From positions 62,001-126,000 of the forward strand of contig JBLDXI010000030.1 in assembly GCA_047495785.1 (NCBI GenBank): a DNA stretch of 64,000 nucleotides, in the 5' to 3' direction. The stretch comes from Lepidodermella squamata. Its lineage: Eukaryota > Gastrotricha. A program made the translations under genes and the position numbers. The first letter of the stretch is position 1. The number at the start of each line of letters is the position of its first letter. The notes beneath the pieces are model-generated. The model did no database searches and was not told the origin of the DNA. It worked only from the letters and a program-made list of their open reading frames with translations. Shown piece after piece: positions 52,900 to 63,051 of this stretch.

Positions 52900-55398
52900 T
52901 TTGATCGGCTGTCGGCTAACGTTGGCCTACCACCCCCGCCAACAAGGTTTGGGTATGGCCTTGTGGTCGTGAGTCTGACACAGAAGTGACACAAACTTTT
53001 TGACCGAGTTGGCTACGGCACCCTAAGATTTTTCTGAAATGGGTCCGCCGACTTCAATCCGTTACTTAAGTCAATCAGTTACATAATAGGTATCATTTGT
53101 TACCTCTACAGACTCACCTTCGTCTTCTGTACAACATGTGCCTCGGCAGCCGATACACCCTGCCGGATTGGAAGGAGGCAGTTGCCGTGGCCGTTATGTG
53201 AAGAGACAACTAAATTGAAAACGTACTCAGCTGATCCATATCGGTACCTTGTGAAGATTCTCGATGCGATAATCGCGCGTTGGATGACCCAGTTGTTGGA
53301 GGCTCTCCGTCTCCTCCCGGACAATCAATATGCTTTTCGTGAGCATCGCTCGGCGGCGGACATTCCAGTTCGTGTTGCCCACCGAGTGCATCAGGCCCGC
53401 GCGGCCAAGCGGAAGATGGTAGTTGTTGGTCTCGATGTAAAGGCCACATACGATGTTTGGCACGCTGGCTTGGTCCATAAGCTTGGCCAACTGCCCCTGC
53501 CGCGCAATCTCATTGGGTGGCTCGCGGATTACTTACGCCAGCACGGGTGTTACCTTTTTCGAACCTCAGACGCTCGCCCAGACCGAGGCTGATCGAATTG
53601 CCGCCTGGGCCTGCCTTTGGCGCCAGCAATTAAATGCATCTAAAAGCGAAGTCATCGCTTTCTCTCGCCAGCCCCCAGTCCTTCAAGTCGAACTACGCGG
53701 CGCCGCCGTTCCACAGGTGACAGCGTTGCGCATACTCGGGCTCATGTTCGATGAAAAGCTCACTTGGAAGCCTCACATAGACCACGTCCTCCAACGGGCT
53801 CAATTCCGGGCCCATATTAGTTCCGTCCGGCCCCCAAGCGTCGGTTGCGCAATTAGAGGGTAAAAGTGGACTTAGCGCAAAACGCCAAGTCGAAATTTTA
53901 AACAACATTTTGGCCGCGCGCGCTGATGTCAAAGGGCTATTTTCAAATATCCTAGCGGTTTTTATTCCAAAATGAAGCTTAAATAATTCTCCATCAAATG
54001 AATATGGGTTTCTTGCGAGAAAAATTTGACTTAACAGGTTTTACGAGCACTCCAACTTTTCATTTACGCGTGTGCACGTTCCTGGTCAACGCGCGGAATT
54101 TAGAGTGCACGTAAAACTTTTTTATTTTAATTTTTTCGAGCGAGAACCCCATATTCAATCGATAGCGAATTGTCTGAATTATTTTTTGGTATAAAAACCG
54201 ACGCGATATTTGAAAGTAACCCTTTAGCATCTTTGCGCGCGGTTTTAAATTTGTTAAAAATCAGGACTTGGCTTTTGCGCATAAGTTGAACTATTTTTAA
54301 CAAATTTAAAACCGCGCGCAAAGATGCTAAAGGGTTACTTTCAAATATCGCGTCGGTTTTTATACCAAAAAATAATTCAGACAATTCGCTATCGATTGAA
54401 TATGGGGTTCTCGCTCGAAAAAATTAAAATAAAAAAGTTTTACGTGCACCTAAAATTTTGCGCGCGAGTTGAGAGCGCGCGCACTCGCTTCTCAAAAGTT
54501 AGGATGTGCGGTAACCGTTTTTTCGTTCATTTTTCACGCGAGAAATCCATATCTATTCTATTTCTGAATTTTCTGAACTTTCTTTTGGTATAAAAACCGC
54601 CTAAATAATCAAAACTTGCCCTTTGACTTTACCGCACGCGGCCTTGAAATTTCTAAAAATGCGCGTTTTGCGCGTTTTGCGCTTAGTCCACTTTTACCCT
54701 CCGACTGGACGGAACTAATATGGGCCCGGAATTGAGCCTCCAACGGTGTGGGCGTAATTTGTCCTGGTTTCGTGCATCGTCTGCGCCTGTCTCTGCGATG
54801 GCGCCGCGCTACTTACCTTTCGCTCGTCCGCTCCATTGCGACCTTCGGGGCTGTTGCGTTCTCCTCCTCCGCCAAGACGCAGCTTCAGACCGCCTGGATG
54901 TACTTCAGAACAATTGCCTTGGAGCTATTCTCCGCATTCGACTGGACGATCGCGTCCGCATCTCTGCCCTTGAGCAGCGATGTCGCGTGCCTAGCATCTC
55001 CGCCTTCCTGGCCATCGCACAAAGCCGCTATGCTGACAATGTCGTTCGACATATTCTGCCTCGTGCCTCGTCTGCGTGAGGACGTCGAAAGTGTTCGCCT
55101 CTCCCCATCGCCGCCCCTGAAGTCAACGGGGTTTATTCTTAACTCTCGTCTGCCACAGGGCCCGCTTCCTGCTCCCATGTGATTCCTGTCATCTGTTTCT
55201 TTTCTCATCTCAGTGTTCTATCGTTCCTCTTCACTGAAAAGCGACTGTTCACCCTGTGCTCGAGCCTTTATATTTTCCTGTTGTTATTGATTTTTGATTT
55301 CGCTTTTGTTTTTGATGGTTCGTTGCTCCTAAATTATTGCTGAAAATGAATGGGAAATTTAAAGGCCAAATAAAAGGTTTTTCGTTTCGTTCGTTGTT
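52900..55398 (+). mobile_element. Broken Jockey-like non-LTR retrotransposon with a nested foldback element
   Basis: Reverse transcriptase pieces on the plus strand: SRYTLPDWKEAVAV (53145), LLPDNQYAFREHRSAADIPV and GLDVKATYDVWHAGLVHKLG (53320-53500), GWLADYLRQ (53515); after a gap, WRQQLNASKSEVIAFSRQPP and LRILGLMFDEKLTWKPHIDH (53615-53785); after the foldback insert, RWRRATYLSLVRSIATFGAV and QNNCLGAILRIRLDDRVRIS (54800-54970). The stretch that should carry the YADD catalytic motif is missing, and frames change several times, so it is inactive. The 3' tail ends near 55398, next to channel copy 17. The left limit is approximate. Confidence 0.78.
53797..54738. mobile_element. Nested foldback element with multi-level inverted repeats
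   Basis: The inner arms 54105-54260 and 54294-54449 are exact reverse complements as far as I can read (156 bp, 33-nt spacer). Outside them, 53920-54000 and 54530-54640 are imperfect inverted copies of related sequence (ggtttttat, gtcaaagggc). The ends 53856-53887 and 54665-54701 (gagggtaaaagtggact) are inverted again. Finally, a 32-bp piece of the retrotransposon itself (53797-53828) recurs inverted at 54707-54738. No coding capacity. Confidence 0.85.
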
Positions 55399-55424
55399 GC
55401 CCGAAATTTATTTTCGTTTTTCAA

Positions 55425-56615
55425 TTATTCAAGAATTCTAGCTAAGAAATAAAAATCGGCAATCACCAGAGTACTCGCTGCCGCGGATATGAAAAAAGCA
55501 TCAATTCTGCGTATGAAGCTGTCAATCGGAATTGAAATGCACTTCGGCCGACTTGAATACAGTGGGCTTGTTTGAGAAGCCAGGTAGCAAACTACTAACG
55601 AATACAGCGTGCATGAAATTGCGGTTATATAATTGACAGTCACAATCCACACAGCGTAGGGTATGACACTGGAACTCGGTATCAAATCGATAATAGACGA
55701 TTGAAGTACAGAAAATGCAAGCAGGATAGTCACGCAATACATTGGCCTATCGGGCGCTCCTGGTTCCATGAAAATGAAACATAAAAGAACAGTTGACAGG
55801 CTGAAACTCGGCAGGAATATATTCAAAATGTAGCTGGTTGGTTTGCGTGTGAAACTGAATTCGACGCTGGCACGATGGAAATAGTTTGGTGATATAATGT
55901 CGTCATATTTTAATGTCCTGTTTTTCGTCTCTAAACCAGATAGTTGCCAAACTGATTTCGATGCGACGAAAGGCCAGTTATCAGCCTGTTGTATCACCGT
56001 TTTTACATAAGCCGTCAATGTCAATGTCTTATTACTATGCCACGATTCAACATCAACAGCACAAACTTGCTTGTCAAACGGAAATTTTTCTACGCTGTTC
56101 AAAACAAGATGAATAAGCCTTGAAGGTTTGAGTGAAACTAAAACTCACTCAAAGTTGCAGTAAACTGAAAAAAGACCGAGAGGTCCTAGTATTACTTGGC
56201 CGTTACTGTTGAAAAACACCTTTTCGTCATCTTTGAAAATGTTTTTGAATGTAACTTCGTCGTAGCCATTGGCGATATACACATCCGGGTGCCAAGTAGA
56301 ATGCGATTCAACGAAGAAGAAGTCCACTTCGTCCCAGTCCGTTGCGTTCCACTGAACGCAAGGATGTTCCCAGAAAAAGTTGACTGTCATCATAACCGAG
56401 AATCGCTCCTCGGGTATGTTGAGCTCGACCAAGCGAACAGGGATGAACTGCACATCTATGGCGATGGATTTGTTGAAACTCTCAAGCGGACGAAATTTAG
56501 AATTGAGGCTGCATTCCTTTTCAAAGTGTTGCCTCAATGCTTCATCAGGTGGAGCAAATATCGCCGAGGAAAGTCTTAAAACAGAAGAAAACACAATGAG
56601 ATGTTCAGCTTGCAT
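55425..56615 (-). CDS. Cys-loop ligand-gated ion channel subunit, clade D, copy 17 (378 aa)
   Basis: Two exons, complement(join(55425..56094,56149..56615)), 54-nt intron with GTGAGT donor and a short acceptor context (TTGAACAG). Signal peptide EHLIVFSSVLRLSSA. Cys signatures KECSLNSKFRP and EHPCVQW. The Cys-loop has FPFDKQVC. Loop B Trp is present (DVESWH). M2: Pro -2', Asp -1', Arg 0', Leu 9', Asp 20'. The M3-M4 linker (SQTSPLYSSRPKCISIPI) is Ser/Pro rich. Nearly identical in places to pseudogene copy 14. The dead retrotransposon lies ~30 bp past its stop codon. Confidence 0.9.
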
Positions 56616-57201
56616 TGTCTATCTCAATAACCAAGTTACAATACCAATTCGAAAATATTTTTATTAGCTCTATGCATTATCCATGACATTTCGCTGACGT
56701 AAAAAATTGTTATGATCGATGGTATTTCCGAAAAAACCATGTGACGTAGAGAGCATGTTATCCACATCCCTTAAAATCTAAACATTCGAAGTATGACAAA
56801 TATTTTCTTAGCCTCGCATTTTTAATAACCTTTCGAAGCTGTTTCCGTCATTTTATAGATCCAGACTTCGGTAAACATTCCTGAAATTTTCGTTATCATG
56901 GAATCCGGAGCAAAGATGGTGATAGCGAAATACTCTTAGCGATTTCTAAAACAAATGCCATTTTCAAAAATGCATCCAATATGCACCCATTATGGCAAGA
57001 GCTAATCGCCACTCTCGAAGACTCTCGATAGTCCGAGACAGCGCTAGGTCGCCGATTCAATACAATGAATAGCGCGACATGCGACTTCACGAAGTTGGAA
57101 TTGATGAAAACTTTGATGCATATGTCCCAACTTCGTTTCTGTCTGGCTTTTAATTATTTTGATGATCAAAATGATAAAAAATAACCATGCTGGATGTTGG
57201 A
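56616..57201. other. Intergenic, no gene seen
   Basis: 5' flank of copy 17, sharing ccatgtgacgtag with the flank of copy 14. A 64-codon frame at 56896-57090 has no recognisable feature. Confidence 0.35.
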
Positions 57202-57420
57202 TTACAATGAACGCAAGGGCGGTGTTGTCAAAAACTGCACAGCCATTATAACGGATAGCTGTGCCTTGTGTACGTTGATTTCGATCAGGCGGATGAAAAT
57301 TAACGGCACAGTAAAATTGATTTGTATATGATTTGTATCAGCAGGTTTTTCCAGGTTTTGGAGAGGTCTGAATTTTATATGAAAGCTGAGCTTCTTTCCG
57401 CGCCTCAGCAAATTCAGTAA
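57202..57420 (-). pseudogene. Relic of a clade D channel exon 1
   Basis: The minus-strand residues IKFRPLQNLEKPADT, then IFIRLIEINVHKAQLSVIMA, match copy 15 (MFRPLQNPETPI; IPIRLIEINVPEERLSVMMT). The frame breaks near the HPC signature. No exon 2 follows. Confidence 0.8.
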
Positions 57421-57707
57421 AGTTCACCCAGATTGGGCTGTTTCACCCACATTCGTGCTACTAAACCCCGAATTCTGAGTTGAGCTTTATATTCCACCGA
57501 TGGATCCATAACTGATCAGGATTTCTGCGGGATCGAGATCGTTTGTAGTTACTTGGCTAAAAGTCCTAGCTTTGAGGCTTGTTGCATTTTGCATCGTTAC
57601 TATTAAACTTATTAGGCTTGCTCAAGCTATAAACTATAATGTTGAGCCTTTCTCCTATCATGGCCATACTTAACATTGTTTTATCGATAGCTTTCTCATT
57701 TTCAGGC
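57421..57707. other. Intergenic, no gene seen
   Basis: Spacer between a channel relic and the 3' end of copy 18. The phrase ctttctcattttcaggctcagtacattatttcta is shared with the 3' flank of copy 16, reflecting duplicated flanks. Confidence 0.35.
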
Positions 57708-58883
57708 TCAGTACATTATTTCTAACATTATGTAAGTATCAATGATCACAATGGCCAAAAGTGCACTTCCGTAAAATAGGATGTCTAGTAGACGAATTGC
57801 TTTAAGCTCCCAGTTTGGAATTTTGAACGAAAGCCTTTCGGCCAGTTCGCATGTTAGCAGAGCGTAGAGAGTCATGAAAATTCCAACGCCGAGTTGAACC
57901 ACCAAGAAAATGAGAGCCCATGGAATTTGACTGGTCTTTGGAATCATTTCGCTGACATTGGACTGATAGACAGCAATAGCCAGTACGACAGTGCAGCAGA
58001 ATACAGGCCTATCAGGAGATTCCGGCGGGATGAAAACCGAACCGAACATTAGAAGCATCAAACCAATGCATGGTAGGAAAATGTTGAGGATGTATAAAGT
58101 TGGACGCCTGCTGATCTTGAACGTATATGTCACACGGTGGTAGTACTTCAAAGGTTCATCTGGGTAATTTGCAGTGAACAATTCAGCGCTAACATTGTCC
58201 AAACGCCAGGCGCTTGATTCGCTAATGAATGAAGTCTGTTCGTCATTATCTATGATCGGAGTACTCGTGTCATATATCAAACTGACGCTGTTGTTATTCA
58301 TCCATGACTCGATCCTAATGTCACAATGCTGAGTGTCAGCCGGAAATTTTTCCAAGCTATAGAAATAAATCAAGACCGGTTTTGATAGGGTTGGAACTAG
58401 TTCTACTTACTTCAGAGGACAGTAGACTTCAAAAGGCCCAGAAAGCGTTGTAGTAACTTCGCCATCATGGCTGTATCTCACGTATTGCCTCGATGACATG
58501 AGGTCATCCATCTGAGGCTTGCGAGCTGCGTTAACGACTCGAAGAGGTGGTAGCCATGATTCATCTGCGTTGACTTCAAACGATTTCGCATCTTCCCATT
58601 CCGTTTTGTTCCAGCGAACGCATGGATGGTTCCAAAATAGATATAGCTCGGCCATAACCGCGAACGCTTCTTGGACCTCATGCACTTCGATGAATCGAAA
58701 CGGCCTGTAAACCATGTTAACTCTGACTGTGTCACGAAAATTCGCGCTGTGACGTGCATTTTCCGAAACCCCGCATTTTTCGATGAAAAAAGCCCTCAAC
58801 TGGGCGTCTTTAGGCCGCCATGACTCTTCTGCACAAGTTATCGCTGCGCAACAAATCAGAAGTATTGGAAATTTGGCAAACAT
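57708..58883 (-). CDS. Cys-loop ligand-gated ion channel subunit, clade E, copy 18 (373 aa)
   Basis: Two exons, complement(join(57708..58356,58411..58883)), 54-nt intron. Signal peptide FPILLICCAAITCA. Cys signatures EKCGVSENARH and NHPCVRW. The Cys-loop has FPADTQHC. Loop B Trp is present (RIESWM). M2 as in copy 16 (Asp -1', Arg 0', Leu 9', Glu 20'). The M3-M4 linker is ERLSFKIPNWELK. By eye it is highly similar to copy 16 at both protein and DNA level, including intron length and flanks, so these are recent duplicates separated by the retrotransposon and copy 17. Confidence 0.9.
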
Positions 58884-59383
58884 TTTTTTATTAACTGAAG
58901 AGAGAATCGCTGTGTAAAAAACCTCATCGCACTGGCTTTTCCGGATTTGAAATATTTATTTCTCTTTGGCTAGTTTTAATCTCTTACTACTTAATGAACA
59001 GAGCAAAAGCAGCTACGTTGCAGAAATCGATTAAACTAACAATTTGATATACTTATAATTTGAAATCTTAATAAAACGACGTCACCACGTGACAAAAAGA
59101 ATGCTATCTTGAAGGCAAATTTAAGTCATTCAGTTCTCCACTTTCGCTTTCATATGTATGATGTAAGATTCATCTGGAGTTCGCTGCCATCATAACTTGG
59201 GTTCGTGGGACCTCGATATGGATTGACTTCACTTTGATTTATTATTTGATGTCTCAAAAGCGCCAATGTCTATTTACAAGTTCACTGGATCACTAGAATA
59301 ATTCACTAGATTACTTTTTGTCTCCAACAAGTTCTGTCCAGAATTTTTTGACATTCAAATAATCCATTGTTTTTCCCATGCGC
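58884..59383. other. Intergenic, no gene seen
   Basis: 5' flank of copy 18 and 3' flank of copy 19. It shares upstream phrases with 52150-52400, again showing duplicated flanks. No gene or new repeat. Confidence 0.35.
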
Positions 59384-60565
59384 TCAGCGCATTATCTCTA
59401 CCATAATGTGAGAATCAATAATCGCAATAACTAGCAGGGCACTTCCGTAAAATACGATGTCTAGTAGACGAATCGCTGTCATTCCGCCGCGTTTGCCAAC
59501 TTCGAACGACATCCTGCCGGCTAAATCGCATGTTAGCAGAGTGTAGAGAGTCATGACAATGCCGACGCCGAGCTGGACTACCAGGAAAACCAGAGCCCAT
59601 GGAATTTGACTGGTCTTTGGAATCATCTCGCTGACATTGGATTGGTAAACCGCTATAGCTAGCACAACAGTACAACAGAAAACTGGCCGATCAGGCGAGT
59701 CAGGTGGGATGAAATACGAACCGAACATTAGAAGCATCAAACCAATGCAGGGTAGGAATATGTTGAGAATATAAAGAGCTGGGCGCCTGCTTATCTTGAA
59801 CGTATAAGTCAGGCGATGGTAGAACTTCAGAGGGTCATCAGGGTAATTTGCGGGCAGAAAACTCGCGGTAACATCGACGAATCGCCACGCGCTAGATTTG
59901 CTGATAAATGGCGCGTCTTCATCGTTATCCAAAATCGTGTCATTAGGATTGAACTCGAAATGAACGCTATTGTTATTCAGCCATGATTCGATCATTATGT
60001 CGCAGTGCTGAGTATCAGCCGGAAACTTCTCAAGGCTTAACATTAGAAAAATTAGTTAGACCAATGCTGAAGCAACACATGATACTTACTTCAAAGGGCA
60101 GTATACTTCGAAAGCTCCAGAAAGCGTTGTAGTTAACTGGCCATCGTGGCTATATCGGACATATTGCCTCGATGACATGAGATGATCGATTTGCGTGGTG
60201 CGAGCTGCATTCACAACTTGCATCGGGGGCATCCAAGTCTCTGTTGCCGCGAGCTCGAATGATTTATATTCGCCCCATTCAGTTTTGTTCCATCGAACGC
60301 ATGGGTGGTACCAGGATAGATATAGTTCAGCCATTACAGCGAATGTCTCTTCCACCTCTTGTAGCTCAATGAATCGGAAAGGCTTGAATGTCAACGACAG
60401 TTTGACAGGGTCCCGAAATTCAGCGCTATGGCGGGATTTTTCGGTGACTCCGCATTTCTGGATGAACAGTTTCCTTAGCTGAGCATCTTTAGGCAGCCAG
60501 GAGTCCTCGCAGAGAACTTGAAGAATCACAGCATAAATGTAAATTATTGGGATATTCCAGAGCAT
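59384..60565 (-). CDS. Cys-loop ligand-gated ion channel subunit, clade E, copy 19 (375 aa)
   Basis: Two exons, complement(join(59384..60035,60090..60565)), 54-nt intron. Signal peptide WNIPIIYIYAVILQVLC. Cys signatures QKCGVTEKSRH and YHPCVRW. The Cys-loop has FPADTQHC. Loop B Trp is present (MIESWL). M2: Pro -2', Asp -1', Arg 0', Cys 4', Cys 5', Leu 9', Glu 20'. The M3-M4 linker (GRMSFEVGKRGGMT) is slightly longer than in copies 16 and 18. Its 3' end is the closest relative of the relic at 52.43 kb. Confidence 0.9.
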
Positions 60566-60614
60566 TTTTTTTATTAAAAATGATGAGAAATATTTGAGTT
60601 ATCATCGTCCATAA

Positions 60615-61838
60615 CTAGCATTTCCGAATTTTCACAAAGATAAACATATCAATTACGAACAGACCAAAAGCAACGATAGCGAAAAAGCAGAAATCGATAA
60701 ATCTAACGAGAGAGCATTTCAATTTAATGGACAAATTCGCTCTTCGGTTGAATAATTTCATCGACGACATATAAGTTGCGACCAATGTGTAGAGGGTGCA
60801 TAGCACTCCAGCGCCCATTTGGCTGGCTAGAAAAATGAGCGCCCATGGCACTTGGCTGGTTTTCGGAATCATTTCGCTGATAGACGCTTGGTAGAAGGAG
60901 TAGGCGAGAACTACAGAAACGCAATACGATGGTCTGTCATTAGCCTCGGGAGGCATAAACACCGCCCCGAAAAGTAGAGTGATTAAGCACGTGCAGGGGA
61001 AAAATATGTTGACAACATATAGGCTCGGGCGCCTCTCGAACTTGAAAGTATACGTCGCTCTGTGATATATTTTGGTCGGCGAGTCAGGATATGACACTCC
61101 TGATAGATTTGTCGAGACCCCCAGAAAGCTCCAAGCTGAAACTTGAGACATGAACGGCTTTGTTTCATCCTCCATAACAATTGCATCTACCAATTCAAAG
61201 CGTATGCTGTTTGTATTCAGCCAAGATTCAATGTGAATCGGGCAGTTCTGAACATCGTACGGGAAATTTTCCAAACTAGAAATGATGAGAAGGTTCGAAA
61301 TTGCAAAAAATTGCGAGGCGACTCACTTTAAAGCGCAGTGCGTTGTTGTCATGCCGTAAACGGTTACAGAAATTTCGCTATCGTAGCTGTAGCGAATGTA
61401 TTGCCTCTCGGAGGTCAGCTGGTCCAGCGATAAGGATTCAGCTCCGTTCACAATGTAAAGCATCGGGAGCCAGGACTCGAATTCTTGCATTTCAAATGAT
61501 TTCATGCCATCCCAGTCGCTGATGTTCCAAGATACGCACGGGTGTCGCCATGACATGCGAAGCTCGATTAGCATAGACAGAACCTCCTCGACATCTTCAA
61601 GCTTTTGGAATCTGAACGGTTTGAAGGCGAGCTGAATTACAGTTGGCTCTCGGGCTTGAATTGAATGGCGAGAGATTTCGCGTAAGCTGCATTTTTCGAC
61701 GAAGATCTTTCGCAGTTGAGCGTCCTTGGGCACGAATTTGTTCTGATCGACTTCTGAAGCGCTGCTAGCAGCGAAAATACCTAAAGCAAAATAGGTCAGA
61801 TACATCTCACGTGAAATTCTGAAAAAGCGTTTCATCAC
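60615..61838 (-). CDS. Cys-loop ligand-gated ion channel subunit, clade E (divergent), copy 20 (390 aa)
   Basis: Two exons, complement(join(60615..61275,61327..61838)), 51-nt intron with GTGAGT donor. A second ATG at 61805 would begin directly at the signal peptide (YLTYFALGIFAASSAS). Cys signatures EKCSLREISRH and RHPCVSW. The Cys-loop has FPYDVQNC. Loop B Trp is present (HIESWL). M2 is the most divergent of the clade: Asn -2', Asp -1', Arg 0', Ser 2', Ser 6' in place of Thr, Leu 9', Phe 13', Glu 20'. Its stop lies ~50 bp from the start of copy 19. It is the last channel gene of the array in this window. Confidence 0.9.
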
Positions 61839-63051
61839 ATCTCAGGATAGGATCGTTTTTCCTGAAATAATTGGCCTTAAGCAAATTCTTGTTCCCCCAG
61901 CTGGAATTTTTAATTAGAGTGTGTGCACTTGCTCCTGCGATTTTAATGAATAAGTTGCTTTGAAAAGGATTTCGATGAGCACCCCATTTGAAATAACGCT
62001 TTTGTCGATAAATTATAAAATCCACATGTATCACGGCCAAATTCTCTAGTTTTTTAATTTCGAAGGATACTTACAATTGTGATAAAATGCCTTCATACTA
62101 AGAGTGAAATATCGCATTAATAATAATCGAAATAAAAGTAGAAAAAGACCCAAATTACAAGTTTCACATTGTGGGATGAAAGTCTCAAAAGATTTCGGGT
62201 TATTCTACAAAAAGTGCACAACTTCAAAGCTTTTCTATCACGTTTTTGGGACCACCGGAAATTGTTTACACAAGTTAAAAGTGTACAAGACTGAGGTGTA
62301 CGTAGCAGGGGTAAAAGCGTGTATCTTCCTATACAAGCGAGCGGCGAGAATAGGGTAGGTAAGCGAAAAGTGTCATTGTATGCTAAGACGAATACTGCAT
62401 GTGTTATGAAACGGTGCAACGCTAATCCAATAGAATACTCCATACTAATGTATAATCCAATGAAATGAAAAGGTAGAACCAGCTTACGCAAGGGAAAGAA
62501 TATAGTTACAGCAGCTATCAAGAATCTAGAAACAAAGATTAAATCGATCTTATAACCATATCTGCGCCGCTTCTAATGCATAAAATGTATCAGGGTTGTA
62601 TTGATATAAATTTCTCTGACTTTTTTATAATCTCCCGAAACTCTCGCCTTCCTCCTCATTCTGTGACGATGAAAGCGGTTAGAAATAACCTGAACTATAA
62701 ATTTAGCTTTTCCAGGCGCGTGCGTGCTGCGTGGAACCGTCTGCCGTCTTGCGTGGTTAACAACTCTCACAGTGCTTTTTGCAAACATATAAAATTTAAT
62801 TCGCCTTCATTGGTAAACTACGTGACTTCTGTGGTGAGGCGCCAAGAAACAACTTTCTGCTAAACTAAACTTAACTATTTGCTAACTGTTGAAAAACAAT
62901 TTGCAATAAAAATGAGAATGAGAGAGAGAATGCTGAATACTGAATACTTCTGAAACGAATCTTCTGACACAGAAACTAATTGATTAGTTTATACTGATCT
63001 ATTCTTATTTCCCTGGGTGTATAGGCACTCGGACGTTTTTCGGATGTAAGC
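61839..63051. other. Intergenic with a LINE relic
   Basis: No intact gene. Holds the 5' flank of copy 20, short frames without recognisable features (62104-62358, 62117-62521), the LINE 3' relic at 62576-62863 and a GA-rich simple stretch (~62911-62945). The right end is the 5' flank of the sushi/LamG-like gene. Confidence 0.4.
62576..62940 (+). mobile_element. LINE-type reverse transcriptase C-terminal relic with A/G-rich tail
   Basis: The plus-strand frame contains NYKFSFSRRVRAAWNRLPSC followed by VVNNSHSAFCKHIKF. This matches the usual end of CR1/Jockey-type reverse transcriptases (F..R....WN.LP..VV....S...F). It is followed by an AATAAA and a gagaatgagagagagaatg tract. No upstream catalytic domain is readable, so it is a truncated 3' end. 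Confidence 0.6.

Noticed and set aside
52900-55398. A functional retrotransposon
   Set aside because: The catalytic YADD region is missing, frames change repeatedly and a foldback element interrupts it.
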